Part shown: one piece after another, positions 1 to 12,054 of the stretch
Position numbering within the stretch: position 1 is the first letter of the stretch
Layout of the letters: the number at the start of each line of letters is the position of its first letter
Assembly: GCA_026724425.1 (NCBI GenBank)
Contig: JAIUCV010000019.1
Span: forward strand, 14,334,827-14,398,826
Source: Erythrophleum ivorense
Lineage: Eukaryota > Streptophyta > Magnoliopsida > Fabales > Fabaceae
Direction: 5' to 3'
DNA length: 64,000 bases
Position numbers and translations under genes: made by a program
The notes under the pieces: generated by a model
What the model was told of the DNA's origin: nothing
The model's input: the letters and a program-made list of their open reading frames with translations, nothing else
The model's database searches: none

Positions 1-1426
1 CTCCCTCTGTAGCTGCAGCGTCTGTCTCTCGATGCAGTCCAGAAGATAAAAAAAGCAGCAGCCCTCCACTTTTCTTTCGGCATTCTTTCCTCTGAAGTCT
101 GAATGGAATCCAATCAATCTGCCTCCAGCTCCCTTTTTCGATTTTTCCTCCAGCGCTCCACGTGACTTTTCTGCCAGCAAATAAAAAATGGAGACCTAAT
201 TAACTAATTACAAACATGCCATTCAGAAATTAATGGAAATAAAATTATGCTCCAATCTTTGCCTTTAATCCACTTTAATTTCTCAATTTACTTGCCTAAA
301 AATTCTGCACAAGATTAATAAATATTTTAAGGATTGAAAATATTTAATCATCAAAGAATTTTGGAGAATAGAATATTAGAAATTTAAATCCAAAAATTCT
401 CCTAATTAATTCAAAATTGTATTATTTTCCAAAATTAACCACAAATTCAAATATTGCATAACAAATCCAATTAAGCTCAAATTAATTATTAAAATCAATA
501 ATACATGTGGATAAAAACATATGAAAATTAGCATTTATCAAGATCCTATCATCATATGATTTGGCATGTTTAATCCCATCTAATGCCTTGAGAGTCAAAA
601 CCATTTTGATAGTCTTAATTAAGTCGAACTATTATGAACCTTATGAGTATCACCATTACCCAAGTTGCCTCACTAAGATAACCTAAATGTATCCCACTTT
701 GGTAGATCCTACATTTAAGCAATCAAAGCCTTGACGGTTGTTCATAAATAGGTGGCATTGTTACTTAAAATTTAATTTGAGGGATTTTATTATTTTGTTG
801 TTATTTATATATTTAGTCATCGCATGATCATATACTTCAATAGCATCTCATACATTCATATGTGAATGAACTCATCATAAAGCATAAAATAAATGTGTCA
901 CAATATGGCCCATTTAACCTATGTCCTCCCAAGCCAATGAAAGGATTCCTCTAAGATGAAATTTATATACATAAAGAAACCTCGATGGTACATTCGAGGG
1001 GAGTTAGATGAGAAGAGAATGTACATCCAGAGTGAATAGAGAGAGGCACGACACGCAGGTCGTATTTAAAATTACAAACTATAATAAATTCCTAGGGCCA
1101 TATCATGTACCATGCCCATTCAATTTAAACAAACAAATCACAATACACATATACCAAACATCTCATGAAAAGCTATAAATTTTGTGATTTTAGTGTTAAA
1201 TTAAATTATGTTGCACTAGGATTAGATAGCCATCCAATCAATGATATATTCGTTCACATACATATACCACATATATGAAATCAAATTCAATAATCCAATC
1301 AATGTTATATTCATTTACATCTATATATATATCATATATAATAATTAGATTAATCTAATCAATATTGATTAAGATTTAATCAACTAGCCTATGGTTCATA
1401 TATCTCAATTTAAACAAGCATTGACA
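1..1426. other. AT-rich non-coding leader of a Ty1-copia element (tentative)
   Basis: No reading frame of note is visible on either strand. The stretch lies next to the primer binding site and LTR of a copia-type element on the minus strand, so it is most simply the untranslated leader or internal region of that element, running off the left edge. The first 180 bases are less AT-rich than the rest. A 61-bp unit beginning ATCCAATCAATG is repeated at about 1232 and 1293. I cannot exclude that part of it belongs to a different repeat. Confidence 0.4.
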
Positions 1427-1440
1427 TGGCTCTGATACCA
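1427..1440 (-). other. Primer binding site of the copia element
   Basis: Read on the minus strand this is TGGTATCAGAGCCA, the standard plant initiator-Met tRNA primer site. It is separated by one base from the LTR that begins TGTTGAGATT at 1442. It fixes the element as minus-strand, with its 5' LTR to the right. Confidence 0.8.
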
Positions 1441-1441
1441 C

Positions 1442-3242
1442 TGTTGAGATTCTTGGAATACGCACAACAAAAATTTTAAAAAGTAAATTCGAATCCCTCC
1501 CATAAATCTATCAATGTTGTTTAAATAGAGTAAAGTTAAAGGCTTTTACCTTTGTTACGTGATTCTTCAGGCTTTCTTTCTACCATTAGATCTTAGGAAC
1601 TAATGCTTCAGATCAATTCCCTCTACCAGTATTCACACGAATAGTGATTACAACTCAAACAATGAGCTAGCGCCACTAAAGACGAACATCTATACATTTA
1701 AGAAGAGAAGATGTTCTTCTCTTTCTTCTTTAAGTGTCTGTATACTTTCTCTCTCTAAGTGTCCGTATGCTTTTCTTTCAGGGTGGGCAGCGGCTCTCTA
1801 AAAAAAAATTATCCACCCAGAAAATCCTAACCTTTCTATTTATAGAGGCATGTTAGGATTTTAGTATAGATTTGATTAATTTAAATACATTATTTAACTT
1901 AATTCAAATTATGATTAAATAGATTATTTTAAATTTAAATATATCTCATAGAATACATTTAAACTAATTTATTTCATCTCAATGTAAAACTAGATTTAAA
2001 TTTAATTTATCATATAAATTAAATTTAAATTATCGCATTAGTTTAAATTTAAATCTATCCCATAAAATAAATTTAAACTAATTATTTAATCTAAATCTAG
2101 AACTAAATTTAAATTTAACTTATCACATAGATTAAATTTAAATTATCATATTAATTTAAATTTAAATCTATCATATAAAATATATTTGAACTAATTATTT
2201 AAATTAAATAGATGATATATATATTGAAATATATATAATATATCAAAATATATTATATATATTTTGAATTTTATAAAATATATATATATCAAATATATAT
2301 TTATAAAACTCCTTCACTCTAAATTAAATGTTATATTCATTGAATTTAGATACATTTTTAAATTCAATGAATCTAGATATTTTAGCTTGAGTTAGTTCAT
2401 TCTTGTATGTGACTTTATAGGCCCATATGACATTAGTAGTGGGCCAATAATGCTATTATACCCACAAGTCACAAGTAGCCTTTAGCAAGACATTGTGACT
2501 ACCTAAATTATATGAGAATCCATGATTCGATACAACCTATCATACAATCCTGTCACAACCTTTTCGTCACACGATATCTAGGTCAAGTATGGGCGTGAAA
2601 ATATCATCCTCATTTTACTCGGCCATCACTTTCTCAATCTTTGAGCAAACTGACAGAATAAATGGAAAACCTTTCCATCTAAGCATGGCCATGCATTTCT
2701 CAATCTCACTCATCGAGTGACCCAGTAATATCCCTCTACTAATGAGAAGGACAAATTCTATCTTGACCACTTATCTTTCTCTACATGGATTCCACTATAC
2801 CCAATCACAACCTTTATGATCACCTGGTTAAAGGTGACTTTTGACTATGCCAAGCACAGTGTTCCTCATGTAGGAATTTATGGTGATCTCAAGTTTGAGG
2901 GTTTAGTGACACGGCTATATATGAGATACACTTATGACTTAATCTATGTAGTTATCTCATGACAGGTCGATCCAACATCCCATTTCCTAATAGGTGCCTA
3001 TGACTTTAATTCGTATTTTCATACATGATTAACACATAATCATCAATCAAAATCATACTAGCCTTAGTTCATCATCGTTCCCACAAAGATGATTGACGAG
3101 GGATATTTGAAATAATCATTGTGATTTATCCAAGAATATTATTATTATAGTAAACATGCAAACAATATAATAAATGTAATAAAAGAAAAACTCCTTTTCC
3201 TTAATGAAATACAATGATTGCCCTAAGGCACAATCTCCAATA
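1442..3242 (-). repeat. Ty1-copia 5' LTR, Angela/Tork-like
   Basis: The 1.8-kb LTR begins TGTTGAGATT on + and ends GCACAATCTCCAATA. On the minus strand it opens TATTGGAGATTGTGCC, which resembles the TGTTGGA...TGCCCTAG start of Angela/BARE-type copia LTRs, with the terminal TG mutated to TA. The primer site adjoins its left side. The middle (1860-2330) is extremely AT-rich with tandem and self-complementary TTTAAATTTAAA blocks. The sequence to the right is a gypsy-type LTR fragment, so this is an insertion; the other LTR is outside the window and its TSD (candidate GTCTA at 3243) cannot be tested here. Confidence 0.65.
1961..2188. repeat. Two tandem units of about 114 bp inside the copia LTR
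   Basis: Units begin AAACTAATT at 1961 and 2075, and a third partial copy begins near 2188. Each contains several TTTAAATTTAAA runs and a TCTATC(C/A)(C/T)ATA box. A partial unit precedes at about 1908-1960. Confidence 0.6.
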
Positions 3243-5566
3243 GTCTAAGAGTATGTATGAGTTCCTAAGACACTTAACAAGTCTCACATGTGTCAACTCC
3301 CTAAAGAAAATTAAGCAAACTCTATGGGTCTTCTTCCACACCTATGTCTCGGCCAAGACCATCATGAGCACCTAGGGAGAGTTTTAAATTTTTCTAAGGC
3401 TAAAAAGAGACTAAATATGATAGATGAACATCAAAGGAAGCCTTGAAATGAATTTAGAAATCTTGGTTTTTGAGATAGAGGTGTAGGCTCTATTTTAAGA
3501 CATAAAGAAGCAACTTGTACCTAGGCTCCTTAAAATAAATTTATGATGACTCCAAGAAGTCTAAATGGAGTTAAGAGACTTAGATTGATAAAGAAAATGG
3601 AGCCAAGATTATGAATTCTAATAGTTGCTTCATTGTGTCTTGTATGGAGCCATAATGGAGTCATATGAGAAAGTGAACTTCCATAGAGTTTGTATAAAGT
3701 TAGAACTTATTCCAATGATTGAATCATGTCTCATTTGATGTGTCTAGGTCAAGAGAATCAAATGCCACCTAGTTGCATGTGCTTGGCCAAAAAGGAGAAG
3801 AAGAATTTAAGAGAAAAGCATGTGATTTTGTTTCAAGGTAGCTCTCTAACCTTTCTCTCATGCATTGCTTGAATGTTTATTTGTCTTTGAGTACTTGTAT
3901 GTATGTTTGAACTATAAGAAATGTTCTACATATTATAGTACCATTATGTTTCTTAAAAAGTGTTTGTGATTGTAAAGTGACTTGAATGGGTATAGTTATG
4001 CCAACAGTTCCTTGTAATAGGTGAAGATGAGCTAAAAGTCCCTAGGAATGGGTGAGACAAAAACAAAAGTCTCAAGAAGAGTGAGGTTAAGTAAAAAGTC
4101 CCTTAAAAATGGATGAGACAAATCTAAAAGTTCCAAGAAAGATGGGTGGGGCTAGACCAATACCCTTGAGAGCCTATGTTTGCTATGTATGAGTTTCTAT
4201 GACAAAGAAATTGCTTTATGTATGTTCACTAGTAACTTGAATGTCATGCATGCATTTTTTGACATGTATATACATCCATTATATATGTTTAAAAGGGTAA
4301 AGAGCTATTGAGATTATTTGAATCTCACTCTTCCTATTTTCCATCTAACCATGTCTAGGTAAAGTTCAAGGAAGCAAAAATGGGAGCCAAGGAGCATGTT
4401 GTGCAACACTTTGACAATGGAATAGCTTTGAATGTAATTTGATGTTAACATTTGTAAAGACATGATGTATATGAGATGTAACTACTTGAACAAGTTTAAA
4501 TGTATGTATTTATAATGTGTATATCAATCTTAAAGCTAAATGAATGCTTATGTTGGAGATTGATATCCTAGCACCCTTATGTTCATATGTATGAAGGCAT
4601 GTGATATGGTGAGATTTAGGTCCAAGATGTTTTGAACCATTTGGAATACTTCCTTAGGCTATGTTTATGCTTTTGGACATGCTCAAATGGTTATAGAAAG
4701 ATGATAAGAGCATTTAGTACATATGGAACCCATTATGGACTTCAAATTTGGCCAAATCTTAAGCTAAACCAAAATCTAACTAAATGGATGAGTTTTTGCA
4801 TGAAATTTGGGTACTAGTAGGTCTCATCTAAATCTTTTCACAAAGCTAAAGAGTACACAATTTGGAGCTCTAGAGAATTTATTATGATTTTTTAAAGTTG
4901 GCCAAATTATGTAGAATTTGTATGTGTATTGTTATATAGTCAATTTGCTTCTTTGTGTCACACATGGGTTGAATGGAGTCCAATACTCATGAAATTTTAT
5001 AGGCATAAACTAGACCTCATAAGCTTTCTATAACCACTGAGATCACCTCATTTGAAGCTCTGTAGAGGGAGAACCAAATTTTTAAAGTTTTAGGTCCTGG
5101 AGCTGTCTAAGGCATGACCTATGTTATTGTTCTATTACATTTTATGCATTAAATGCTTCTGTTTTGGTCTAAAACTATTTTAAATCATTAGTCAACATCT
5201 AGAGCTTTCATATGAGTGATTTTTATTTTTTTAGAATTAGTTATAAATTTTCAAAGTTCATATCAGAAATCTGGAACAGTGAACCCGAGAGTAACTTTTT
5301 GTTTTTCTAGTGCATGGTTCCAAACCCAAGATATATGAGATGAAATGTGATGTTTTTGACTTGTATGGATATGATATGGATGGAAATTGATATTAATGAG
5401 TTTACATGGTCCCTAAAGCCATGAATCATGAGCATGGCTTCCCAGTTACAAAATTTTGCATGTATAAAAGTAGATGTTCTCTTGCAAATATGTTCTAATA
5501 TGCATGAGATATGTTGGGATAGCCTAGGTGACCATTGTATGAGAGCTAGGAGGTCAAGATATTACA
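3243..5566 (+). repeat. Truncated gypsy-type LTR, plus orientation (X)
   Basis: This is the right part of an LTR of the long-LTR gypsy group, in the opposite orientation to elements A, B and C. It carries the family's landmarks in reverse order: the repeated AAGTCCC..GTGAGAC units (about 3985-4165), the TGAGATTATTTGAATCTCA box near 4310, and an end in GATATTACA at 5566. Its left part is beyond the copia insertion. Right of 5566 the sequence continues as the left LTR of element C, so X interrupts C. No ORF here looks real. Confidence 0.65.
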
Positions 5567-5788
5567 CCTTCCACCCAAATATGCACATACATAGCTTTGT
5601 ACAATATGGCAAGAATACATATAAGTGGTAACATTTCATCATCAAGAGATGTATATTCCTATTCTCATACTCATACATATAGTTCCAACATAGAACATGG
5701 AAGAACTATATCATTCTTCATCATAAACAATTTAGGATATAATTTAATGTCATACTAATACATTCATTACATTATGGCATATATTATG
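5567..5788 (-). repeat. Left LTR of element C, first piece
   Basis: Matches about 32540-32756 of the right LTR of C almost base for base, including the ATATGGCAAGAATACATA stretch. It is bounded on the left by the end of X and on the right by S1. Confidence 0.75.
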
Positions 5789-8700
5789 TGTCGCACCATA
5801 TTATTTCTAGCATCCATTTCCCTTATCCAAGTGGGATTACACAAATTATTAAAGGAATTCCAAGAAAAGTGCATTAAAATAATGAGTTTAATTACGTTAC
5901 GTCAATATTAAAAATTTAAAATTTGATCCATGGGCCCTAAAAACTCTCCAACAACATTCTATAATTATTTTTCATTCGTAAAAATCATAAAAATCTTAAA
6001 ACTTCACATAAACCACGGACCAAGAGCTAAGAACCACTAATTCTCATGTTTTGCCTCGAGTTCCATGATGGCATATTTCTGAGGCAATTTTGAAAAATTA
6101 TAATTAAATTTAAGAAAATTGAAATCGAGTAAATCATAGCTTTTTAGAAAGCTCTAGATGTTAAAGTTACACTAAAAATAATTTCCAGCTATAAAAATCT
6201 TATTTGGACCATGCTTGACAACAGAAAAGGCACAAAGGTCAAGCTGTCCAGAATCACTGATATAACTTACTGAGATAAATTTTGAAAATTCATAATTAAT
6301 ACTAAAAAAATCCAATTCATGTAACATATACCAATTTGGAAAGGTTTGGATGTTATCTAGAGGGAAAAAATAGTTCTAGATCAATTCAAGAGCATTCAGA
6401 CCCCAAAAATCGATCGAATGGTATTGAGGGTTTGGCTATATGCCTGGAATAGAATAGAAACTTCAAAAATTCATATCTCCCTCTCTAGATATCCAATTGA
6501 GGTGCTTCTAGTTGGTACAAGTCTTTGGGACGATCTAATTTCTTCTTATAAAATTTCATAGTAATTGGATATTGTTTGCCCTATGAATGATAGAGATTTA
6601 TTTTTGGACCCAATGAATAGTAACACCAACAGAATTTGGTTTTTCAGCCAATTTCAAAAATTCGCCAAAAATTCCTTAGACATCCAAATAATAACTACTT
6701 TAGATTTTCAAAAATCTCTCAATAAGCTTTAAATGCATGCAAAATTTTAGACCGAGAAGAATTCATTTGGACAAAAAGTGACATAACTTCACAAATTGGC
6801 CAATTTTAGCTCTTATATAGTACCAATTTTGTTCAATGGCCTCTTTAATGGTTTGGCACCTCTTGGGTAAGTTTAAAAGCACCAATATAGCTTGTAGGCA
6901 CTGCCTAAGTGATTTCAAGTACCATACATCTCATTTTGGCTATTTCACATCCATGAATTCATAATTACATACATGGAGTCAAAATCCCTCATTTGCGTTG
7001 ATTTTGTGCTACATACGGTCCATACATCATTCATATATAATATTACATTTGCTTAATGATTTACAACTCAAAAATAATATGTACAAGTTTACTTTGACAT
7101 TCCATTACAAGTAAGACTATATATTGGTCAAAGCATAGCTTTTGAAGACCTTTGGCTTGCATTTCTTCCTTCTTGGGTGCCACCTAGACATATTAAGATG
7201 AAGGAGGGGAGGGGAAGGGAGTGAGATTCCTAGAATCTTAATAGCTCACACACCCATTCACACACAGATTCATGGCATATACACATCAAAGCACAAGTAT
7301 GGAAAGTAAAGAAACCATAAAGTATGCAAAGTCACAATTTTCGTACCACCAATTCACACTAAGTTCAAAAACATGATCTAAGGACTTTTAGTTTTGCCTC
7401 ACCCTATTTTTAGGATATTTGGATTTGCCCTACTCTTGGCCTAGGGACTTTTGACTTGGCCTCACCCATCCAGGAGACTTTTGACCTTATCTCACCTATG
7501 CCATGAGACTTTTGGCATCACCTCACCCTTATGAACCATTTTTCATAATCAATGACATCCAAGACAACATATTAGTACTAATGCAATCTTAAAAGCATCA
7601 AGTGGCATGTTCTCAAGTCACAAAAGTATACACAAGCACACAATGACATATATATGCAACCAAGAATGCAAGAGAATGAGATGGAGAGCTGCCTTGGTAT
7701 TTATGCAAGCTTTTCTTGGTCTTTTTCCTTCTTTTTTTTAGTTCCACAAGTACACCTAAGTGGATTGAGATTCTCTTAACATCATAACTAGCACACACAA
7801 TTACACACTTGAAGTAAACTAAGATACCAAATTCATTCTTAAATACACACTTGATTCTATAGGTGGCATAATGGTTCCATAAATGGCCTATTGAAGCAAC
7901 CTTCACAATTCAAGTTCTAGGCTCCATTCTCTTTTCATTTCTAAGCCTCTTGTCATCATTCAAAGTCATTAGAGCCATCACACATTCATTTGCACAAGCT
8001 TAATTACAAGTTACTTCTTAAGACACCATTATGGACACCATCGTCCCATCTTCCAATCCATGGCTCCTAAATTTTTTTCAATGGTTCTTTCCATCTTCTA
8101 ACATCATATAAAATCCCAAGCTAAGGCTAGAACAAATTAAAACACCCCTTAACCCTTTTGTTCTTGCTTGGCCTAGACATTCTCTAAGAATGGGGTTCAA
8201 AGAGCTTTTGACTTTTCCTTAATGGGAGAGCCACTTAGGAGGCTTTCTAGAGGTCTTATGAGCTCAATGGAACACTTACATATCCTAGAAATTCACACAC
8301 CAAATCAGTTTTTACAATTCCCTCAAGAACTCCATACTTTTCTATCTTGAATTCTATTATTTTTTTACTTTGTTTTCTTTGTATAATCTTAATCCTCACA
8401 TACTTTTTCCTAGGATTTACCCTTGGTTCTACCTAAAATCCAACCCTTCCTACTTATCCCTAGGTTGCCCAAAAATAGGACAAAGGAAGAACAAGAGAAG
8501 GAAGCAACCAAAATAAGAGTTTACCTTAGATTCAAGCTTAGTTTCAAGAGTCTTTCTCCTTGGTTTTTTTCTCCTCAAGAAACTCAAATTGTCCCCCCTT
8601 ATTCTAGACTCAAAATAGAACCATTTCATTCAAATAAACCATAAAAAGAAAGTATAAAAGGAGAGGAGCAAGATTAGAAGAGGAAGAAGCATGAAATTCC

Positions 8701-9395
8701 TTAGATTTCCTTGCCTTTTCTTTGATTTTCTTCCTCCTTCTCTCCTTCTCCTGTGCGCTTAAGAGAGAGCTTCTGTTTTCTATTTTTTAGGCAGAAGGAG
8801 TCAACCTAAAAAAGGTGGAGGAAGTGGCATGAAAGTTATAGAATGTTCAAGAAGCAAGCTTTTTCAAAAATTTTAATTTCGTCCTTTCATAATGGTAATT
8901 CCGTTTTAGCTTTGTTTTAGCTCCTTTTTAAAAATTATATTTTCCATTATAAAATAAGTTTCTAATTTAATAAAATGCCTTTAGAATCACTCAATTTGGA
9001 ACTAAAACCTTCTTGAATGAATCTGTTAAAAGTTAGGTTCATTGTCGTTGGAAAACATACACCCGAGGGGCTTTACTAGTCCCAGGGCATCCCATGGTTT
9101 TCAGGGCCTTTGAGAACCCTAGACAATTCAAATTTTCTATTTAAAAAGCCCTCATGTGAGTTTTTTTTTCCCAAAAATTGCACATATTTATGAAAATGCC
9201 ATTATATTTCATCAATTTTTGTCATAATTTGTTTCACCATCCTAGCATCATTTTTCTTTCTATTTGAGCCTAGGATTATTATTTTTAGGAGCCTAAGACG
9301 TCACCTAAATTTTTTAAAATATTATCTAGCTCATTTAAGGGACTTACTTTTATATAGCTCATTTCATTGTTTTACAGGATTTACTATTCATTACA
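5789..9395 (-). repeat. Solo LTR S1
   Basis: 3607 bp beginning TGTCGCACC and ending ATTCATTACA on +, flanked by TTATG at 5784-5788 and 9396-9400. Removing it restores continuity with the right LTR of C, where the same site reads without an insert. No internal region or second LTR is present, so it is a solo LTR left by LTR-LTR recombination. It has the group's repeated GACTTTTG..CTCACC units at about 7385-7535 and the conserved GGGCCTTTGAGAACCCT box near its right end. ORFs within it are chance frames. Confidence 0.85.
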
Positions 9396-10865
9396 TTATG
9401 CTTTTAATACAATATTCCTCGTATCTAAGTCTTCCTATCTTCCTTGCTTTGACTTGATGGGCTTACAATGGTTAGTGGGAGCATGGGAACGAGATTCTGG
9501 GGAGCATAGGAATCTCAGTAGCCAATCTCAACCAATTAATGCATACATGAATACCATGAGTAAATGCAATGCATGAGATGCGAAGATTTTATGTATATGC
9601 ATCATATAACATAAAAACTCATTCATTCTCAAGCCATAGACTCATCATAAATTTGATAGGCTCAACTAATCTCAACTCGGGGCCAAGGAATAGCTACTGC
9701 ATTCAATTCCATTCCATAAGGCATTAGGAGCCATCTCATTACCTTTTTCATACACATATAGCTCATTTAGAACACATAATAAAACATAATTCATGAAAGT
9801 ATCAAGCAATAATACGCACAATATTTAAACTCAATCAAGCATTCAAATGTATGCTAGAAAGGGAGATAAAGCTATCTCGTGAAGTTAGGAGCCTTAAGCT
9901 ACCACTAATTCCCATGTACCTTTTCTCTTCTTTAGTTCATACCTCCATCAAGTAAGTTTGCATTTGTTCAGCATACCTATAGCAATGTATAATTCCAAAT
10001 AGCTCATTAGGATCCATTTTAAGTCTTATTATTACTACTTAACTTCCATAGAACCTAATTTGCAACATTAAGCCATTTAGGTTCCTTAAGAGGCCATTCT
10101 TGGATTTCACTTTCTAGACTCTACAATCTCATTTTACATTAGCGATATACCTTTAATGGAACTCATTGGAACCATCATATACAAGTTAAAACATGCCAAA
10201 AGTCAAGTTGTTTCATTAGGCTCTTTTTGAACCCTAAATTTTCAACTTTCACAATTAACCTCTAAAATTCAAAATAATGCTTCCCTTAGCCTTTATAATT
10301 CTCTAGGAGACCTCTAATTATCTTAAAGCTAAAAAACAAGCTAATCTAATGCCACTTCCTATGGGGTACTCAAGACTATGCATCTATAGTGCCATATGAA
10401 GTTTTCTCGCCTCCTTTGGCAATTTCCTTTCATTTCCCTTGATTGAAATTTTGAAAAGAGGACTTTCTTCCCCCTTGGTGGCAATTGGAATACCTCTAAA
10501 ATTGAATTTCAAACTACCAAATTGAAGCTTTTAATGAGAAGAATGAATTTTATAACTGGAGCTATGCGAAACGGGTGCTTTTTCTTACCTATTTTGTTGC
10601 TTCTTTCTCTTCTCTTTCCTCCCATATTTGGACGCCATTTTTAATCTTCTTAGAGCTATTTTAGGTTCGTTTGAGGGAGAAAGATGGCTGATATGGTGTT
10701 CAAATAAGGTAAAGATGATATTTTAACCTTTTCCCATGATTATGATTTCACCATTATATTTTGATTGCCTCATTTGAGGTCATTTTAAATCCTTTTTAAG
10801 AATTGTCAATTTCATATAAAAATTTAGGTCCTCTATTGTCTATTTAATTTGAAAATTTTGGGATT
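9396..10865 (-). repeat. Left LTR of element C, second piece (truncated)
   Basis: Matches about 32757-34375 of the right LTR of C, apart from a stretch of about 170 bp (33779-33946) present only on the right. Homology stops near 10865, so the last 380 bp of the LTR and the adjoining polypurine tract are missing here. Confidence 0.75.
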
Positions 10866-12049
10866 TCTATTCTTCTTTCTTCTTTGGGATTAATTTCTAG
10901 TTCCTTCTAGACCTTTTTTACATAAGAAGCTTGTTTCCATTTTAAATTCATATCTTACCAGAAACTATTTTATCTCTCTAGTATTATTTCCACAAGGCAT
11001 ATGATTTGTTCATTGCTTACCTTCTTAGCTGTTGTCATGAAAGGGCTACTTCTGATACTGTTACTTGCCCTTACCACATCTCAGTGATACGAATTTAAAG
11101 ATTATACCTTTCTACATCTAGTTGGTCTAAGACCAAATTATATGAGATGAACCTTTTCATCTAGTGGACTCGCTCACATCTATGTGTAGAGGTAGGTCAT
11201 CAAATATTAGGTCTCCTACCCTTTTATTATAATGGCTTTTTATTTCACCTATTTATCTTTCCTTACTTATTTTAAGCTATTGAGAATCTCTTGCTATCTA
11301 TTTCCTTACTTAAATATTTAGTCCACTATTTACTTCTTTCTTCTTTTTTATCAACTTATCCTACAAAGAATCTATCTCTCTTTCCCATCATAAACCTTAT
11401 AACTAATTAACTATTGGGATCATCACTCTTTTACTCTAGCATGGTTCAAGGGCCTTCATTTATGACTATCCTTGCTTTCTAAGCTTGAAGTTTCTTTTAC
11501 TCTTTTTAACTGCTTAAAAGTAAACTTCAGTCAAATTTTTAACTTTATAACTGATTATCATGGCTTTTAATCTTTTAATGCTAGCATGGAGGAGTAACTA
11601 CCATTGACTGTTATGATATCCATGTGGGATACCAATTTCTTATAGCCTTAACTATTAAAGGCATACTCTACCACTCACTCTATTATAAAGAATTGTACCT
11701 AACTTTTTTTCTTTTTCTGAGTTCTAGTATACAGGGGCTTCTCTTTCACTTGGCCAAGTGTAATCACTACTAGGTAGTGGTTTCTCTAACTGTAACTCTA
11801 GAACTACTTTCTTGCTTCTCTTATACCACATGTTATATGTATCTATTAAGGGAGATCTAGTCAACGCTTGGCTATCTGAGTCAAGCCTTAATCATTCTAT
11901 AGCAATAGTCTACTAGACTTATGAGGACTCGAGCTTCTGAGACTAAACTGTTTGAAATCATATTAGTCTTTGAGACTAACTGATTAGTAAAAACTATCCT
12001 AGGTTGTTGTCTCCTAAGAGAACTACTATACTATAACCCTGGGCTCCTA
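10866..12049. other. Non-coding internal region of element C, left part
   Basis: A T-rich sequence without usable frames or recognisable pol motifs on either strand. By position it is the 3' portion of the C internal region and continues at 27816 on the far side of element A. Short GAGACTA-type repeats occur near 11930-12000. Confidence 0.5.
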
Positions 12050-12054
12050 GTAAC

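Noticed and set aside
8423..8644. 73-codon plus-strand frame in S1
   Set aside because: Inside a solo LTR on the strand opposite to the element, with no conservation in the other LTRs as a frame.
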